Positions 8,112-16,853 of a stretch of DNA of 64,000 bases are shown here, in pieces; the stretch's first letter is position 1, and every line of letters starts with the position of its first letter. A model generated the notes under the pieces. That model saw nothing but the letters and a program-made list of their open reading frames with translations. It was not told where the DNA came from and did no database searches. Location of the stretch: contig NZ_CP072852.1 in NCBI RefSeq assembly GCF_017948265.1, positions 1,178,001 through 1,242,000 of the forward strand, read 5' to 3'. Source of the stretch: Rhodoferax sp. PAMC 29310 (GTDB lineage: Bacteria; Pseudomonadota; Gammaproteobacteria; Burkholderiales; Burkholderiaceae_C). A program made the translations under genes and the position numbers.

Positions 8112-8149
8112 TGAACCGCCCCGGGTTTCGTGGAGGCAGATTGGTCTAG
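8006..8149 (+). pseudogene. IS110-family transposase, N-terminal fragment
   Basis: ATG 8006 with GGAGG at 7995-7999. It reads MFYFGIDVSRGKLDCAVVSE, which contains the first Asp of the DEDD RuvC-like domain. The similarity is lost after about residue 33 and the frame ends at a TAG at 8147-8149, after sequence that looks like an IS3 end. It is non-functional. Confidence 0.8.
8112..8135 (+). repeat. IS3-type terminal repeat remnant
   Basis: TGAACCGCCCCGGGTTTCGT resembles the TGAACCGCCCCGGGTT ends of many IS3 elements, facing right, directly after the IS110 fragment. No transposase of its own follows; the next roughly 100 bases (to 8241) show nothing recognisable. Confidence 0.4.
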
Positions 8150-8241
8150 TGGATGTTTGACTGGCGAGTTGCCGGTAGCGGCTTGTCTAAGCATCTGCCG
8201 CCGGAAAAATATCCTTTGCCGTCGAAAGAAAATGCCGGTTC

Positions 8242-9642
8242 TCAAATGTTCTGAATGCTTCCAATAAGAGCAGATTCCAGCGCGTTGAACACCACTGGAT
8301 CAGCCAACGCGCCCGTGTTGAATCTTGACCACTCGCAAGCCGGATCCGAGTCCACCCGAAACAACCTTCCCGGCGCAATCAAAATCCGCTTCTTCTGTAG
8401 ATCTTGGGCAAGTCTATGGGTGTCCGTGATTCCCGGAAACGATGCCCACAAGTAAAGCGACTGATTTGAGTTCCCAAATATCGTGGCACCTATGGATGCC
8501 AGGGCTTTGTATGCCCTCTCTGTCGCCTCCGTAACCCGACTCCTCAAGCGAACCATGTGCTTGTCATAGTGGCCTTCCTTGAGGATCACATCGACAGTCC
8601 GCTCGCAGTATTCAGATGAATTAGCGGAAATCAACGTTTTTAGATCGGCAAGTTCACTTGCCAGGTCTGCGCTGCAGGCAATAAATCCTACCCGCAGAGA
8701 TGCTGAAAAGGATTTGGAAAATGAGCCGATGTAAATGGTCCGCTCCAGCTGATCCAATGCACTGAGTCTCGGCGCCGCTAGTGGTTTGAAATCAGCCAAG
8801 GCATCGTTTTCCACAATCAGAAGGTCATGCTCTTGCGCAAGCTTCAATACTCGGAACGCCTTCCAAGCGGCCAGATCCGTGCCCGTCGGGTTATGGCCCG
8901 TCGATTGAGTAAAAAAGAGTCGGGGTTTATGTAGGGCAATAAGCTTCTCCAGGGCATCCAGGTCGGGTCCATCAGGAAGGCGCGGGACACCAATGATCTT
9001 GGCATCAGCGAGCTTCAGTTTTCCAAACAGCAAGTAGTACCCGGGATCATCAACAAGTACGGTAGATCCAGGCGGGACAAAGTAACGAATCACGAGATCC
9101 ATCGCACTGTTAGCCCCTTGGGTCATCAGTATTTGGTTGGGCGTCGCCCCAATTCCAAAAGACGCCAGCCGACGAACCAAATGCTCACGCAATGGTTGGT
9201 ACCCAAACCGGTTTCCATATCGAAAAACTGTCCCCATTCCGCTGCGCACCACCTTGTGATGGTATTTGTCCAGCCGAAGGTCAGAAAGCCACTCAATTGG
9301 CGGGAACCCATCGCCCAAAGGATGAGCGTCTTGAACGGTTTTGAATTGCTCCCGCATCATCCAGACGATGTTCATTGCCCTCTCCAGCGACCTCGGCTCC
9401 TCGTCCAACGGTTTTTGCACGGAACGGACTGACACGAAGTAGCCAGACCCTCTGCGCGGCTCAATTAGTCCCACGCTGACCAGCATTTCGAATGCAGCCA
9501 CGATCGTATTTTTCGAATAACCATACAAATCGGCCAGCGTTCGCAACGACGGCAGCTTCTCACCCTGTGCATAGCCACCCTCACTAATCTGTCGCTTCAT
9601 CGAATCGGCCAGATCCTGAGCAAGCGTTGTGGAGCGTTTCAT
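8242..9642 (-). CDS. MocR-type GntR/aminotransferase transcriptional regulator
   Basis: A 466-residue regulator. The N-terminal winged helix (residues about 8-74) has EKLPSLRTLADLYGYSKNTIVAAFEML and GLIEPRRGSGYFV. The rest is a fold-type I aminotransferase domain with TGHNPTGT and the PLP lysine in SFSKSFSASLRVG (about residue 310), so it probably senses a PLP-reactive or PLP-bound ligand. It is transcribed divergently from the ABC importer/HMG-CoA reductase operon across a 159-bp spacer rich in repeats, which points to local control of that operon. The effector is not deducible. A PdxR role is unlikely because no vitamin B6 genes are nearby. Confidence 0.92.
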   Translation of the reverse strand: MKRSTTLAQDLADSMKRQISEGGYAQGEKLPSLRTLADLYGYSKNTIVAAFEMLVSVGLIEPRRGSGYFVSVRSVQKPLDEEPRSLERAMNIVWMMREQFKTVQDAHPLGDGFPPIEWLSDLRLDKYHHKVVRSGMGTVFRYGNRFGYQPLREHLVRRLASFGIGATPNQILMTQGANSAMDLVIRYFVPPGSTVLVDDPGYYLLFGKLKLADAKIIGVPRLPDGPDLDALEKLIALHKPRLFFTQSTGHNPTGTDLAAWKAFRVLKLAQEHDLLIVENDALADFKPLAAPRLSALDQLERTIYIGSFSKSFSASLRVGFIACSADLASELADLKTLISANSSEYCERTVDVILKEGHYDKHMVRLRSRVTEATERAYKALASIGATIFGNSNQSLYLWASFPGITDTHRLAQDLQKKRILIAPGRLFRVDSDPACEWSRFNTGALADPVVFNALESALIGSIQNI

Positions 9643-9801
9643 ACGGGCTAATCTTCCAAAAATGGGACTCAGTGGCGACTATGACACCACTCGGACAATT
9701 TTTACCACTCAATCAAACTGTCCCATTCAACTGTACCTTTCTTTACTGGCACAGTTTGTCTACAGTGTGGCCTCTATCAATCAATATTAGGAGACCTACT
9801 C
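9643..9801. promoter_or_regulatory. Divergent control region with repeated ACTGT/ACAGT motifs
   Basis: An inverted repeat ATGGGAC (9662-9668) / GTCCCAT (9720-9726) lies beside the regulator gene. Nearer the importer are two direct AACTGT copies (9716-9721 and 9729-9734, period 13) and two inverse copies, ACAGTT (9751-9756) and ACAGTG (9762-9767). MocR proteins are known to bind paired direct or inverted repeats in divergent spacers. The ribosome site AGGAG lies at 9789-9793. Which motif is the operator is inferred. Confidence 0.5.
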
Positions 9802-11010
9802 ATGGCACACAAGGGACCAACCCATCGGGTTTTGAAGCTACTCGCAACCACTGCCATTTGTGCGATGAGTGTGGGCGCGGCCATTGGACAGGACATCAAA
9901 TTCGGCTTTAACGCCGATCAATCTGGCACTGCTGCGGCCGAACTGGGTATGGCCGCTCGTTATGGTTTTGAACTGGCCATCGAAGACATCAACAAAACAG
10001 GCGGACTACTGGGCAAAAAAGTGGTGCCGGTCGTGCGCGATGACACAGGCGCTCCCCCAAAATCAATTCAAAACATGACTGAGTTGATCGACAACGAGAA
10101 AGTGGCCGTGGTCGTTGGGCCGACAAATTCGGGCAATGCTCTAGCTTGGCTGCACATGCCGCAACAAAAAAAGGTCCCCGTCATTGTTCCGGTCGCGACA
10201 GCAACCGACATTACCAAGCGCTACCAAGCTGAGCCTCAAAACTATATCTTCCGTGTCTCGATGGTCGATCGTGAACAGGTTTCACTTTTGCTGGCTTACG
10301 CAGTGAAGTCTAGTAAAAATAAAAAAATTGCATTCATCGCTGACTCCACCGGTTTTGGCACCCAGGGGGTCAAAGATGCGACAGAAGTGCTGACCTTGCA
10401 CGGACTCTCACCAGTAGCTGTTGAAAAGTTTGGGCCGAAGGACACAGACATGACTTCACAACTGGCCAAAATTCGCGATGCAGGTGCGGACACGGTCCTG
10501 ATCTATGGCCTGGCGGACGGCAATGCGCAGACCCTTCGCAGCATGGAGAAGATCAACTACATGCCGACGGCGATTGGAACGTGGGGAAATATGAGTTCCG
10601 TTCTGGTGAACACAGCAGGGAAAAAACTTTCCGAACACCTCGTTTTTGCAACCTCGACGGCGGAAGACAGCAATGCGCGTTCAGCTGCACTTGCGGTTCG
10701 CGTTCGTGAGCGCTATCCAAGCATGGTGACATTCGTGTCCGCTGCTCAGGCATACGACTCCGTGATGCTCGCAGCGGCTGCGATCAAGACAGCGGGAACA
10801 ACTGATGGGGCCAAGGTGGCAGCTACCCTGGAGTCCGGCATGCCCGAAGTTCAAGGTGTGATCAAGCTTTACAAAAATCCGTTCTCCAAAACCGACCACG
10901 AAGCTCTCGGTGTTGAAGACTTTCACCTTGGAAAGTGGAAAGACGGCAAGGTCACGGCTTTCACTGACTCTGTGACAAAGTCGATTTCCGCAGCTGATCT
11001 GAAAAAATAA
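9802..11010 (+). CDS. ABC transporter substrate-binding protein, Leu/Ile/Val-binding family
   Basis: A periplasmic type I binding protein (Peripla_BP_6) of 402 residues. A signal peptide with a hydrophobic core spans about residues 11-28 and ends near AAIGQ. The mature part begins DIKFGFNADQSGTAAAELG. VVGPTNSGNALAW and AFIADSTGFGTQG are family landmarks. AGGAG lies 8 bases upstream of ATG 9802. The gene shares one base with the permease start (TAATG). The family transports amino acids, amides, aromatic acids and other small carboxylates. The adjacent HMG-CoA reductase makes mevalonate or a related acid a plausible ligand, but this is inference. Confidence 0.92.
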   Translation: MAHKGPTHRVLKLLATTAICAMSVGAAIGQDIKFGFNADQSGTAAAELGMAARYGFELAIEDINKTGGLLGKKVVPVVRDDTGAPPKSIQNMTELIDNEKVAVVVGPTNSGNALAWLHMPQQKKVPVIVPVATATDITKRYQAEPQNYIFRVSMVDREQVSLLLAYAVKSSKNKKIAFIADSTGFGTQGVKDATEVLTLHGLSPVAVEKFGPKDTDMTSQLAKIRDAGADTVLIYGLADGNAQTLRSMEKINYMPTAIGTWGNMSSVLVNTAGKKLSEHLVFATSTAEDSNARSAALAVRVRERYPSMVTFVSAAQAYDSVMLAAAAIKTAGTTDGAKVAATLESGMPEVQGVIKLYKNPFSKTDHEALGVEDFHLGKWKDGKVTAFTDSVTKSISAADLKK

Positions 11011-11924
11011 TGGTACTCCTCCAAGCATTGCTCAGTGGCCTTGCGTTGGGGGGGATATACGCCCTCGTAGCGCTCGGTTTCAGTATTACGCACACGACCA
11101 CAAAGACCTTAAATTTTGGACAGGGTGAGTTTCTTGTGGCCGGGGCGTTTGTCGCGGTGGGCGCATTGCAATTAATTGCGGGAAAACCCTTCACAGCGAT
11201 TCTTGAACAAGCAGATGTAACCGTGGGGAGCTACCTGGGGGCACTTGTTATCACGGTAACAATCGTCGGACTGCTTGGCGTTCTTCTCTACTACACAGCG
11301 ATCCGGCCATTCTTTGGCTCGGGCGGCATGGCGTGGGTGATGAGCACCATTGGATTCGGTATTATTTTGCAAAATTCTGCTATGGCCATCTGGGGTAGCA
11401 GCTCCATTGCGGTTCCCTCGCCTCTGGGGGATGGGGTCCTGCGAATTGCCGGTGCCGGTGTCCGCCCTCAAGAAATACTGGTCATAGCATCGACCCTCAC
11501 GGTCATGTTTGGACTGGACTATGTCCTTAGGAAGACAAAAATTGGCAAGGCGGTGCGTGCGGTAGCCGCCAATCAACAGGCTGCTTCACTCATGGGAATC
11601 AACGTGACAGCCATCGTGATTCTCTCGTTCGTCATGTCCTCCGGACTGGCAGGGTTGGCTGGCCTCTTGATCGCACCCATTACAACGGCTTCCGTATTTA
11701 TGGGCCTGACCATCGCCCTAAAAGCATTTTCAGCGGCCATCGTTGGTGGGCTTTCAAGTCCTAGAGGCTGCATTGCGGGCGGAATCCTGCTCGGGTGTAT
11801 CGAAGCACTTGTCGGACTTTGGCGCGCAGAAATGCGGGAGATCACCTTGTTCCTATTGATTATTCTCGTGCTCATGGTCAAGCCCGAGGGTCTGTTCGGC
11901 CGCAAAACCTTCGAAAAGGTGTGA
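11010..11924 (+). CDS. ABC transporter permease, LivH type
   Basis: A 304-residue membrane permease with about eight hydrophobic segments. It starts LLQALLSGLALGGIYALVALG, the classic LivH N-terminus, followed by LNFGQGEFLVAGA. The ATG overlaps the binding-protein stop, giving tight translational coupling. It pairs with the LivM part of the following fusion protein to form the inner-membrane channel. Confidence 0.93.
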   Translation: MVLLQALLSGLALGGIYALVALGFSITHTTTKTLNFGQGEFLVAGAFVAVGALQLIAGKPFTAILEQADVTVGSYLGALVITVTIVGLLGVLLYYTAIRPFFGSGGMAWVMSTIGFGIILQNSAMAIWGSSSIAVPSPLGDGVLRIAGAGVRPQEILVIASTLTVMFGLDYVLRKTKIGKAVRAVAANQQAASLMGINVTAIVILSFVMSSGLAGLAGLLIAPITTASVFMGLTIALKAFSAAIVGGLSSPRGCIAGGILLGCIEALVGLWRAEMREITLFLLIILVLMVKPEGLFGRKTFEKV

Positions 11925-11929
11925 GCGCG

Positions 11930-13732
11930 ATGACCAAGAAACTTATTCTTTCCGTTCTGGCGATTGCCGCTGCGGTCGCCATACCCGCATTGATGACCAA
12001 CGAGTTTTACCTGAAGATTATTTTCACGGCCGGCATGTACTACATCGCTGCCGCAGGATTGAATGTGCTTGTTGGGTGGAGTGGTCAAAAATCACTGGGG
12101 CACGCCGGGCTATTTGCCGCTGGCGCCTATACCGCAGCACTGCTTACGGCGCAGGCGGGTTGGAACCCCTGGTTAGCCCTGTTGGCATCGGCCTTCGTTG
12201 CATCGGCTTTTGGTGTCTTGATTGCAATTCCCTCGTTGCGGGTCAAAGGGCCGTCGCTTGCCATGGTCACCATTGGTTTTGGCATCGTTGTCGAAAAAGT
12301 CGTCACGGAATGGCAGGAGCCATTTGGCGGTCAGGCAGGGATATACGGTGTATTGCCCCCAACGATTTCCGGGCAGATGCTCAACATTCGCGAGTGGGCA
12401 TGGCTCATCCTTGCCCTGGCATTTGTCACCCATTTTTTGATTGCCAATTTGTTAAACGGCAAATACGGACGCGCATTTCAGGCCGTTCAAGCTGCCGAAG
12501 TGGCTGCTGAAAGTGTTGGCGTCAATGTTTACCGCTTCAAAGTTCTGGCATTTGTGATCAGCGCCGTGACTTGCGGTGTCGCCGGGGCACTGGTTGCTCA
12601 GCAAAACCAGTACATCAACTCGGATTTCATCACCTTCAGGCTTTCCATATTTTTGTTGCTGATTGTTCTTTTTGGTGGCCCGTCGATATGGGGGCCGGCA
12701 TTGGGCGCCATCGCCCTGACTCTGTTGGACGCCTTCCTTGCAAGATGGCCGGAGCTTCAACACTTTACCTATGGGGCTTTGTTGCTGTTCGCCCTGTACG
12801 CGATGCCACAAGGGCTTGCAGGAGCGCTGCAATCTTTGCGCAGGAAAATCGCACCCAGCAAATCAAATACGGAGAAACCTGCCCTAGCGCCGACCGAATG
12901 GCAATGCAAATATGCATCAGCCAAAAATGCCAATGAAATAATTTTGCATGCTAAGGGGCTTTACAAGTCCTACGGCGGTGTCATTCCCACCAACAACGTT
13001 GACATGGTCTTGCGTCCTGGCCATGTTCACTCATTGATTGGTCCAAATGGCGCCGGTAAAACGACGCTGCTCAACATTCTTTCAGGCGTTGTTCGACCGG
13101 ATCGAGGGAGCGTTGAGATTTTTGGTGAAGATGTCGCCACGATGCGCTCCAGCGACGTGTGCAAGCTGGGAATTGGTCGAACTTTCCAGAACCTTCGATT
13201 GTTCCCCCATATGAGTGCCTCAGAAAATGTATTGGTGGGGTTGCACCCCCATCTGCCTTGTGGATTCTGGCGCAGCCTGTTCAACACCCCAGCATGTCAG
13301 AAGGAAGAGCGCGACGCGAGGAACGAAGCCGTCTCTCTCTTGGACTTTGTCGGGTTGTTTGACAGAGCCAATGAGCCGGCAGGAAGCCTCCCCTATGGGC
13401 TTCAGCGTCGCCTGGAAATTGCCCGAGCGCTGGCGACTCATCCAAAACTGCTTTTACTCGATGAACCAGCGGCAGGTCTTAATCCGCAAGAGACACAAGA
13501 TCTCGTCGTATTGATTGGAAAAATCTCTGCGAAGGGGATCACAGTGATGCTGATCGAACATCACATGGACCTGGTTATGGCGGTGTCAGATCACGTTGTT
13601 GTTCTTGATCACGGCGAGAAAATTGCGGAAGGTACGCCAAAAGAGGTACAGCGCAACCCTGCCGTCATCAAAGCGTACCTAGGGGAAGACGATGAACTCG
13701 ATGGAGCAGACGCTGATCTGGTAACTGCATGA
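11930..13732 (+). CDS. Fused ABC permease-ATPase (LivM-LivG)
   Basis: A single 600-residue chain. Residues 1 to about 310 form a LivM-type permease (GLNVLVGWSGQKSLGHAGLFA, FGGPSIWGPALGA). After a short linker (about 310-335) comes a LivG-type ATPase with Walker A GPNGAGKTT at about 371-379, signature YGLQRRLEIARAL at about 481-493 and Walker B LLLLDEPAAG at about 504-513. ATG 11930 lies 5 bases after the LivH stop; an earlier in-frame start at 11795 lies inside livH and is rejected. The stop overlaps the next gene by 4 bases. Fused LivM-LivG proteins are known in proteobacteria. Confidence 0.93.
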   Translation: MTKKLILSVLAIAAAVAIPALMTNEFYLKIIFTAGMYYIAAAGLNVLVGWSGQKSLGHAGLFAAGAYTAALLTAQAGWNPWLALLASAFVASAFGVLIAIPSLRVKGPSLAMVTIGFGIVVEKVVTEWQEPFGGQAGIYGVLPPTISGQMLNIREWAWLILALAFVTHFLIANLLNGKYGRAFQAVQAAEVAAESVGVNVYRFKVLAFVISAVTCGVAGALVAQQNQYINSDFITFRLSIFLLLIVLFGGPSIWGPALGAIALTLLDAFLARWPELQHFTYGALLLFALYAMPQGLAGALQSLRRKIAPSKSNTEKPALAPTEWQCKYASAKNANEIILHAKGLYKSYGGVIPTNNVDMVLRPGHVHSLIGPNGAGKTTLLNILSGVVRPDRGSVEIFGEDVATMRSSDVCKLGIGRTFQNLRLFPHMSASENVLVGLHPHLPCGFWRSLFNTPACQKEERDARNEAVSLLDFVGLFDRANEPAGSLPYGLQRRLEIARALATHPKLLLLDEPAAGLNPQETQDLVVLIGKISAKGITVMLIEHHMDLVMAVSDHVVVLDHGEKIAEGTPKEVQRNPAVIKAYLGEDDELDGADADLVTA

Positions 13733-14448
13733 CCACGATGTTGAATATATCCAATTTGATTGTGAACTACGGTGCCATCAACGCGCTGCGCGGGATCAGT
13801 CTTACTGTTGAAGCAGGCGAGGTGGTGTCCATCATCGGAGGCAACGGAGCCGGAAAAACGACGCTGATGAAGGCCATCTCGGGTCTGGAGCCCGCTGCAG
13901 GTGGCTCCATTGATTGGTGCGGAGAAAACATTACCGGCATGCCTGCACATAAGAGGGTTGGCGCTGGCATTTCTCAATCTCCTGAAGGTCGCCAAGTTTT
14001 CGCAGATCAGTCCGTGGAAGACAACCTATTGCTTGGGGCCTTTTTGCGCAATTCGAGAGATCCTCAATTGAAGCAAGACCTTGAAACTCAATACAACATC
14101 TTTCCTCGTTTACGCGAGAGAAAGAGCCAGCAAGCAGGTACTTTAAGTGGTGGTGAGCAACAGATGCTGGCCATTTCCAGGGCCCTCATGTCGCGGCCCA
14201 AGCTTTTGCTTCTGGACGAGCCTTCACTGGGCTTGGCGCCACTGATTGTGAAAGAGATCTTTGAAGTCATTAAACGCGTTCGAGACGAAGGCATGACCAT
14301 TCTGCTGGTGGAGCAAATGGCTAATCAAGCACTCAAAGTGTCTGACCGAGCCTATGTGCTTAAAAACGGGCTGATTACATCCAGCGGAACCGCGAAAGAG
14401 ATTCAAAACGATCCATCAGTACGCGAAGCCTATTTGGGCAAGCACTGA
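13729..14448 (+). CDS. ABC transporter ATPase, LivF type
   Basis: A 239-residue ATPase. It has Walker A GGNGAGKTT, Q-loop ISQSPEGRQVF (the LivF-typical form), signature LSGGEQQMLAISRAL and Walker B LLLLDEPSLGLAPL. It starts within ATGA of the preceding stop. It is the second nucleotide-binding subunit of the importer. Confidence 0.94.
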   Translation: MTTMLNISNLIVNYGAINALRGISLTVEAGEVVSIIGGNGAGKTTLMKAISGLEPAAGGSIDWCGENITGMPAHKRVGAGISQSPEGRQVFADQSVEDNLLLGAFLRNSRDPQLKQDLETQYNIFPRLRERKSQQAGTLSGGEQQMLAISRALMSRPKLLLLDEPSLGLAPLIVKEIFEVIKRVRDEGMTILLVEQMANQALKVSDRAYVLKNGLITSSGTAKEIQNDPSVREAYLGKH

Positions 14449-14487
14449 CCCCTTCCCAAATTAAGTTATTGACCTGCAGGAAACACC

Positions 14488-15765
14488 ATGACTCAAACAC
14501 TCAGCTCTAGCCGAATTTCTGGCTTTCATAAGCACTCTGTATCCGAGCGAATTGCGCTGCTTTCCAAGATCATGCAGCTCGACGCAACCGACAGTGATCT
14601 TTTGGCCAACTGCGGCAATTTGTCGCAGGAAGTTGGCAATCACATGATCGAAAACTTTGTAGGGACGATGACGATTCCGGTGGGCATCGCAACCAACATG
14701 AGGATTGACGGCAAGGATGTGCTCGTACCCATGGCAACGGAGGAATCATCAGTTGTCGCCGCTGTTTGCAATGCCGCTCGCCAAGCCTATGACAACGGTG
14801 GTTTCATCACCTCCATGTCCGGCGCAGAAATGATTGCGCAGATTCAGTTGGTAAATGTCACCGATCCGACTCATGCACGGTTGTGCATTCTAGAAAAGAA
14901 GGAAGAAATCAGGGCCATCTGCGATGCCTGTGATCCGCTGCTCATCAAGCTCGGTGGCGGTTTTCGAGATTTAGAAGTGCGGGTGATTGAGACCAAGTCT
15001 GGACCTATGGTGATCACTCACCTCATCGTGGATACGAGAGATGCGATGGGTGCGAATGCGGTGAACACCATGGCGGAAAAGCTGGCCCCGTCTATCGCCC
15101 AATGGACAGGTGGAAAAACCTATCTGCGCATTCTTTCGAATTTGGCGGATCGCCGTCTGGCCCGGGCTCGTTGCATTTGGCGAACAGAGGACATCGGTGG
15201 AGAGGCTGTACGCGACGGCATGATCATGGCCTATCACTTTGCGGAATCCGACCCCTATCGTGCTGCCACGCATAACAAAGGCATCATGAACGGCGTAAGC
15301 GCCGTCGTCTTGGCCACCGGCAACGACACACGAGCCGTAGAAGCCGGTGCACATGCCTATGCATCCCGCAACGGCCGCTATTCCAGCCTGACTAGTTGGG
15401 AGGTCACGCCAGAAGGAGATTTGGCCGGTGTCATTGAAATGCCGATGGCTGTTGGCCTGGTGGGAGGGGCGACCAAGCTTCATCCAATGGCGCGGGCTGC
15501 TCTAAAAATTCTCAATATAGCCTCCGCCAGCGAGTTGGCTCAAGTCATTGCAGCGGTCGGATTGGCTCAAAACTTCTCTGCCATGAAAGCGTTGGCGACT
15601 ACCGGCATACAGAAGGGACACATGACATTGCACTCTCACAACATTGCCATGATGGCAGGCGCTGTGGGTAAAGAAGTGGACCAATTAGCCAAAATTCTGG
15701 TTGCAAAGGGGGGGGTACGCATCGACATTGCTGAAAAAGAGCTTGCCCTGCTGCGGGGAGAATGA
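14488..15765 (+). CDS. mvaA: Hydroxymethylglutaryl-CoA reductase, class II (degradative)
   Basis: A 425-residue class II HMG-CoA reductase. In bacteria with this class it typically works in the oxidative direction, turning mevalonate, CoA and NAD+ into HMG-CoA. Active-site residues known from Pseudomonas mevalonii are present: the Glu in PMATEESSVVAA (E85/E86), Lys in THNKGIMNG (K264), Asp in GNDTRAVEAGAHA (D280) and His in MTLHSHNIA (H382). The N-terminal ENFVG corresponds to the ENVIG signature of the family. It follows livF by 39 bases on the same strand with RBS CAGGAAA, so it is probably in the importer operon. The next pathway enzyme, HMG-CoA lyase, is not in the window. The symbol is by family. 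Confidence 0.93.
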   Translation: MTQTLSSSRISGFHKHSVSERIALLSKIMQLDATDSDLLANCGNLSQEVGNHMIENFVGTMTIPVGIATNMRIDGKDVLVPMATEESSVVAAVCNAARQAYDNGGFITSMSGAEMIAQIQLVNVTDPTHARLCILEKKEEIRAICDACDPLLIKLGGGFRDLEVRVIETKSGPMVITHLIVDTRDAMGANAVNTMAEKLAPSIAQWTGGKTYLRILSNLADRRLARARCIWRTEDIGGEAVRDGMIMAYHFAESDPYRAATHNKGIMNGVSAVVLATGNDTRAVEAGAHAYASRNGRYSSLTSWEVTPEGDLAGVIEMPMAVGLVGGATKLHPMARAALKILNIASASELAQVIAAVGLAQNFSAMKALATTGIQKGHMTLHSHNIAMMAGAVGKEVDQLAKILVAKGGVRIDIAEKELALLRGE

Positions 15766-16063
15766 GAACTCAATTTTGACGACGGTGCGAAACGACAGAC
15801 TACCGTTCTAAGTACCGTGCCCCAGTCCCCCTGAAGCTGCAATGCCATCTCCTGTTTCCGGGATCCGCGAGCAGAATGTTGGCGCTGATACGGAGCTGAC
15901 CAGGGGCTGGTAGCTTGAAGTTTGAGTCTTCCGTAAAGGCGGCGACAACAACAACCCATCGCAGGGCCGCCAAGGGGGTACGTTTCATGAACTAGCTCAA
16001 TCAGATTGAGTTCCCATCGCCCTTCCCCACGCAATTTACAGGGCATGTCGGGTGGGGTGCAAT
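15766..16063. other. Non-coding or degraded stretch after the HMG-CoA reductase
   Basis: No gene or clear terminator for the upstream operon is visible. A 62-codon minus frame (15800-15988) has no family resemblance and atypical composition, so I do not call it. This is probably remnant DNA at the edge of the decay zone. Confidence 0.35.
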
Positions 16064-16099
16064 AAAAAACGGCGGTCCCGAACTTGCTTCGGAGCCGCC
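16064..16099 (-). terminator. Rho-independent terminator of the PsiF-repeat gene
   Basis: Read on the minus strand, GGCGGCTCCGAA pairs with TTCGGGACCGCC around GCAAG with one mismatch, followed by six T (complement of 16064-16069). It lies 32 bases behind the gene stop. Confidence 0.75.
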
Positions 16100-16131
16100 T
16101 TGGCTGGCGGCAATTACACCTCAGATCGATT

Positions 16132-16407
16132 TTACTTGCCTGCTACGGCGTCTGCTTCACACTTCTTCAGGAATGCGGTCTTGGCGGCGCCAGCCAAAGG
16201 CTTCCCGGCCTTGCTGATGGCCTTGTCGGCGCAGCCGGATGGAACGGCCGCGCCACCGCTGTCGGCTTCGCATTTTTTCATGAATGCGTTCTTGGCAGCA
16301 CCAGCAAGCGGTTTTCCCGCCTTGCTGACGGCTTTTGCCGAACACTCAGATGCGGCAGGCGTTGCGGCGGTAGCGACCTGATAGAACATCGCGCTGATGG
16401 CAAGCAC
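16132..16407 (-). CDS. PsiF-repeat protein, 5' truncated
   Basis: About 91 residues with two copies of a 35-residue repeat, C-(8)-GKPLAGAAK-x-AF-x-KKCEAD, which match the PsiF repeat of small periplasmic proteins first described as phosphate-starvation inducible in E. coli. The hydrophobic AVLAISAMFYQVATAA segment looks like the last part of a signal peptide, but its positively charged start is missing. Immediately upstream the sequence changes to an ADP-ribosylglycohydrolase fragment. The only starts left are GTG 16407 or ATG 16389, so secretion is probably lost. Two Cys per repeat suggest disulfides. Function is unknown. Confidence 0.65.
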   Translation of the reverse strand: MLAISAMFYQVATAATPAASECSAKAVSKAGKPLAGAAKNAFMKKCEADSGGAAVPSGCADKAISKAGKPLAGAAKTAFLKKCEADAVAGK

Positions 16408-16409
16408 GG

Positions 16410-16853
16410 CGTGTCCAAGTAGCGAATGGGAACAGGTGCTAAACGCATGATGGAGCCGTTTCCGGCGCTTTCCGGATCAGTCGATCCAGCAAGAGCGTTA
16501 CCAGTGCGCTTGAAGGTCTTCAGCGCCTCGTAGGTGGTGTTTCCAATGTCAAAGCATCTGCCATTGCTCGACATATAGCCATCCTCATGCCAGCGAACAT
16601 ATCGCTTCATCTGGTCAAGCGGATCGAACCCGTTGTCGATCAGGCTCGATGCCAAGCACAACGCTTGGCTTGTATCGTCAGTCCATTGACCAGCAACCAG
16701 TCGGAAAATGCCACCACCGACCATATCGGTCATGGGAGTGAACGAACCGCGTGGCTTGAATTCCACGGTGGTTCCAACTGCATCACCGCAAGCTAAACCT
16801 AGAAGCGCACCACGGGTACGGTTTGGACGGTCAGTGGGTATGGCTGGAGGCAT
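16410..16853 (-). pseudogene. ADP-ribosylglycohydrolase, N-terminal fragment
   Basis: ATG 16853 with AGGAGA upstream. It reads GALLGLACGDAVGTTVEF, then GQWTDDTSQALCLASSL and GNGSIMRLAPVP, all diagnostic of the DraG/ARH family that removes ADP-ribose or related groups. Similarity ends around residue 143 where about 300 are expected, and the frame runs on out of phase through the PsiF-repeat gene. The second metal-binding half is absent, so it is not functional. Confidence 0.8.

Noticed and set aside
11795..11929. Earlier start for the LivM-LivG fusion
   Set aside because: It would lie inside livH in another frame and add a non-homologous, Arg-rich N-terminus. ATG 11930 gives the normal LivM start.
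15711..15718. G8 run at the end of the HMG-CoA reductase gene as a phase-variation site
   Set aside because: It is too short and in a metabolic gene close to the C-terminus, so slippage control is unlikely.
15800..15988. 62-codon minus-strand frame
   Set aside because: No resemblance to a family, atypical composition, and it lies in a degraded stretch.
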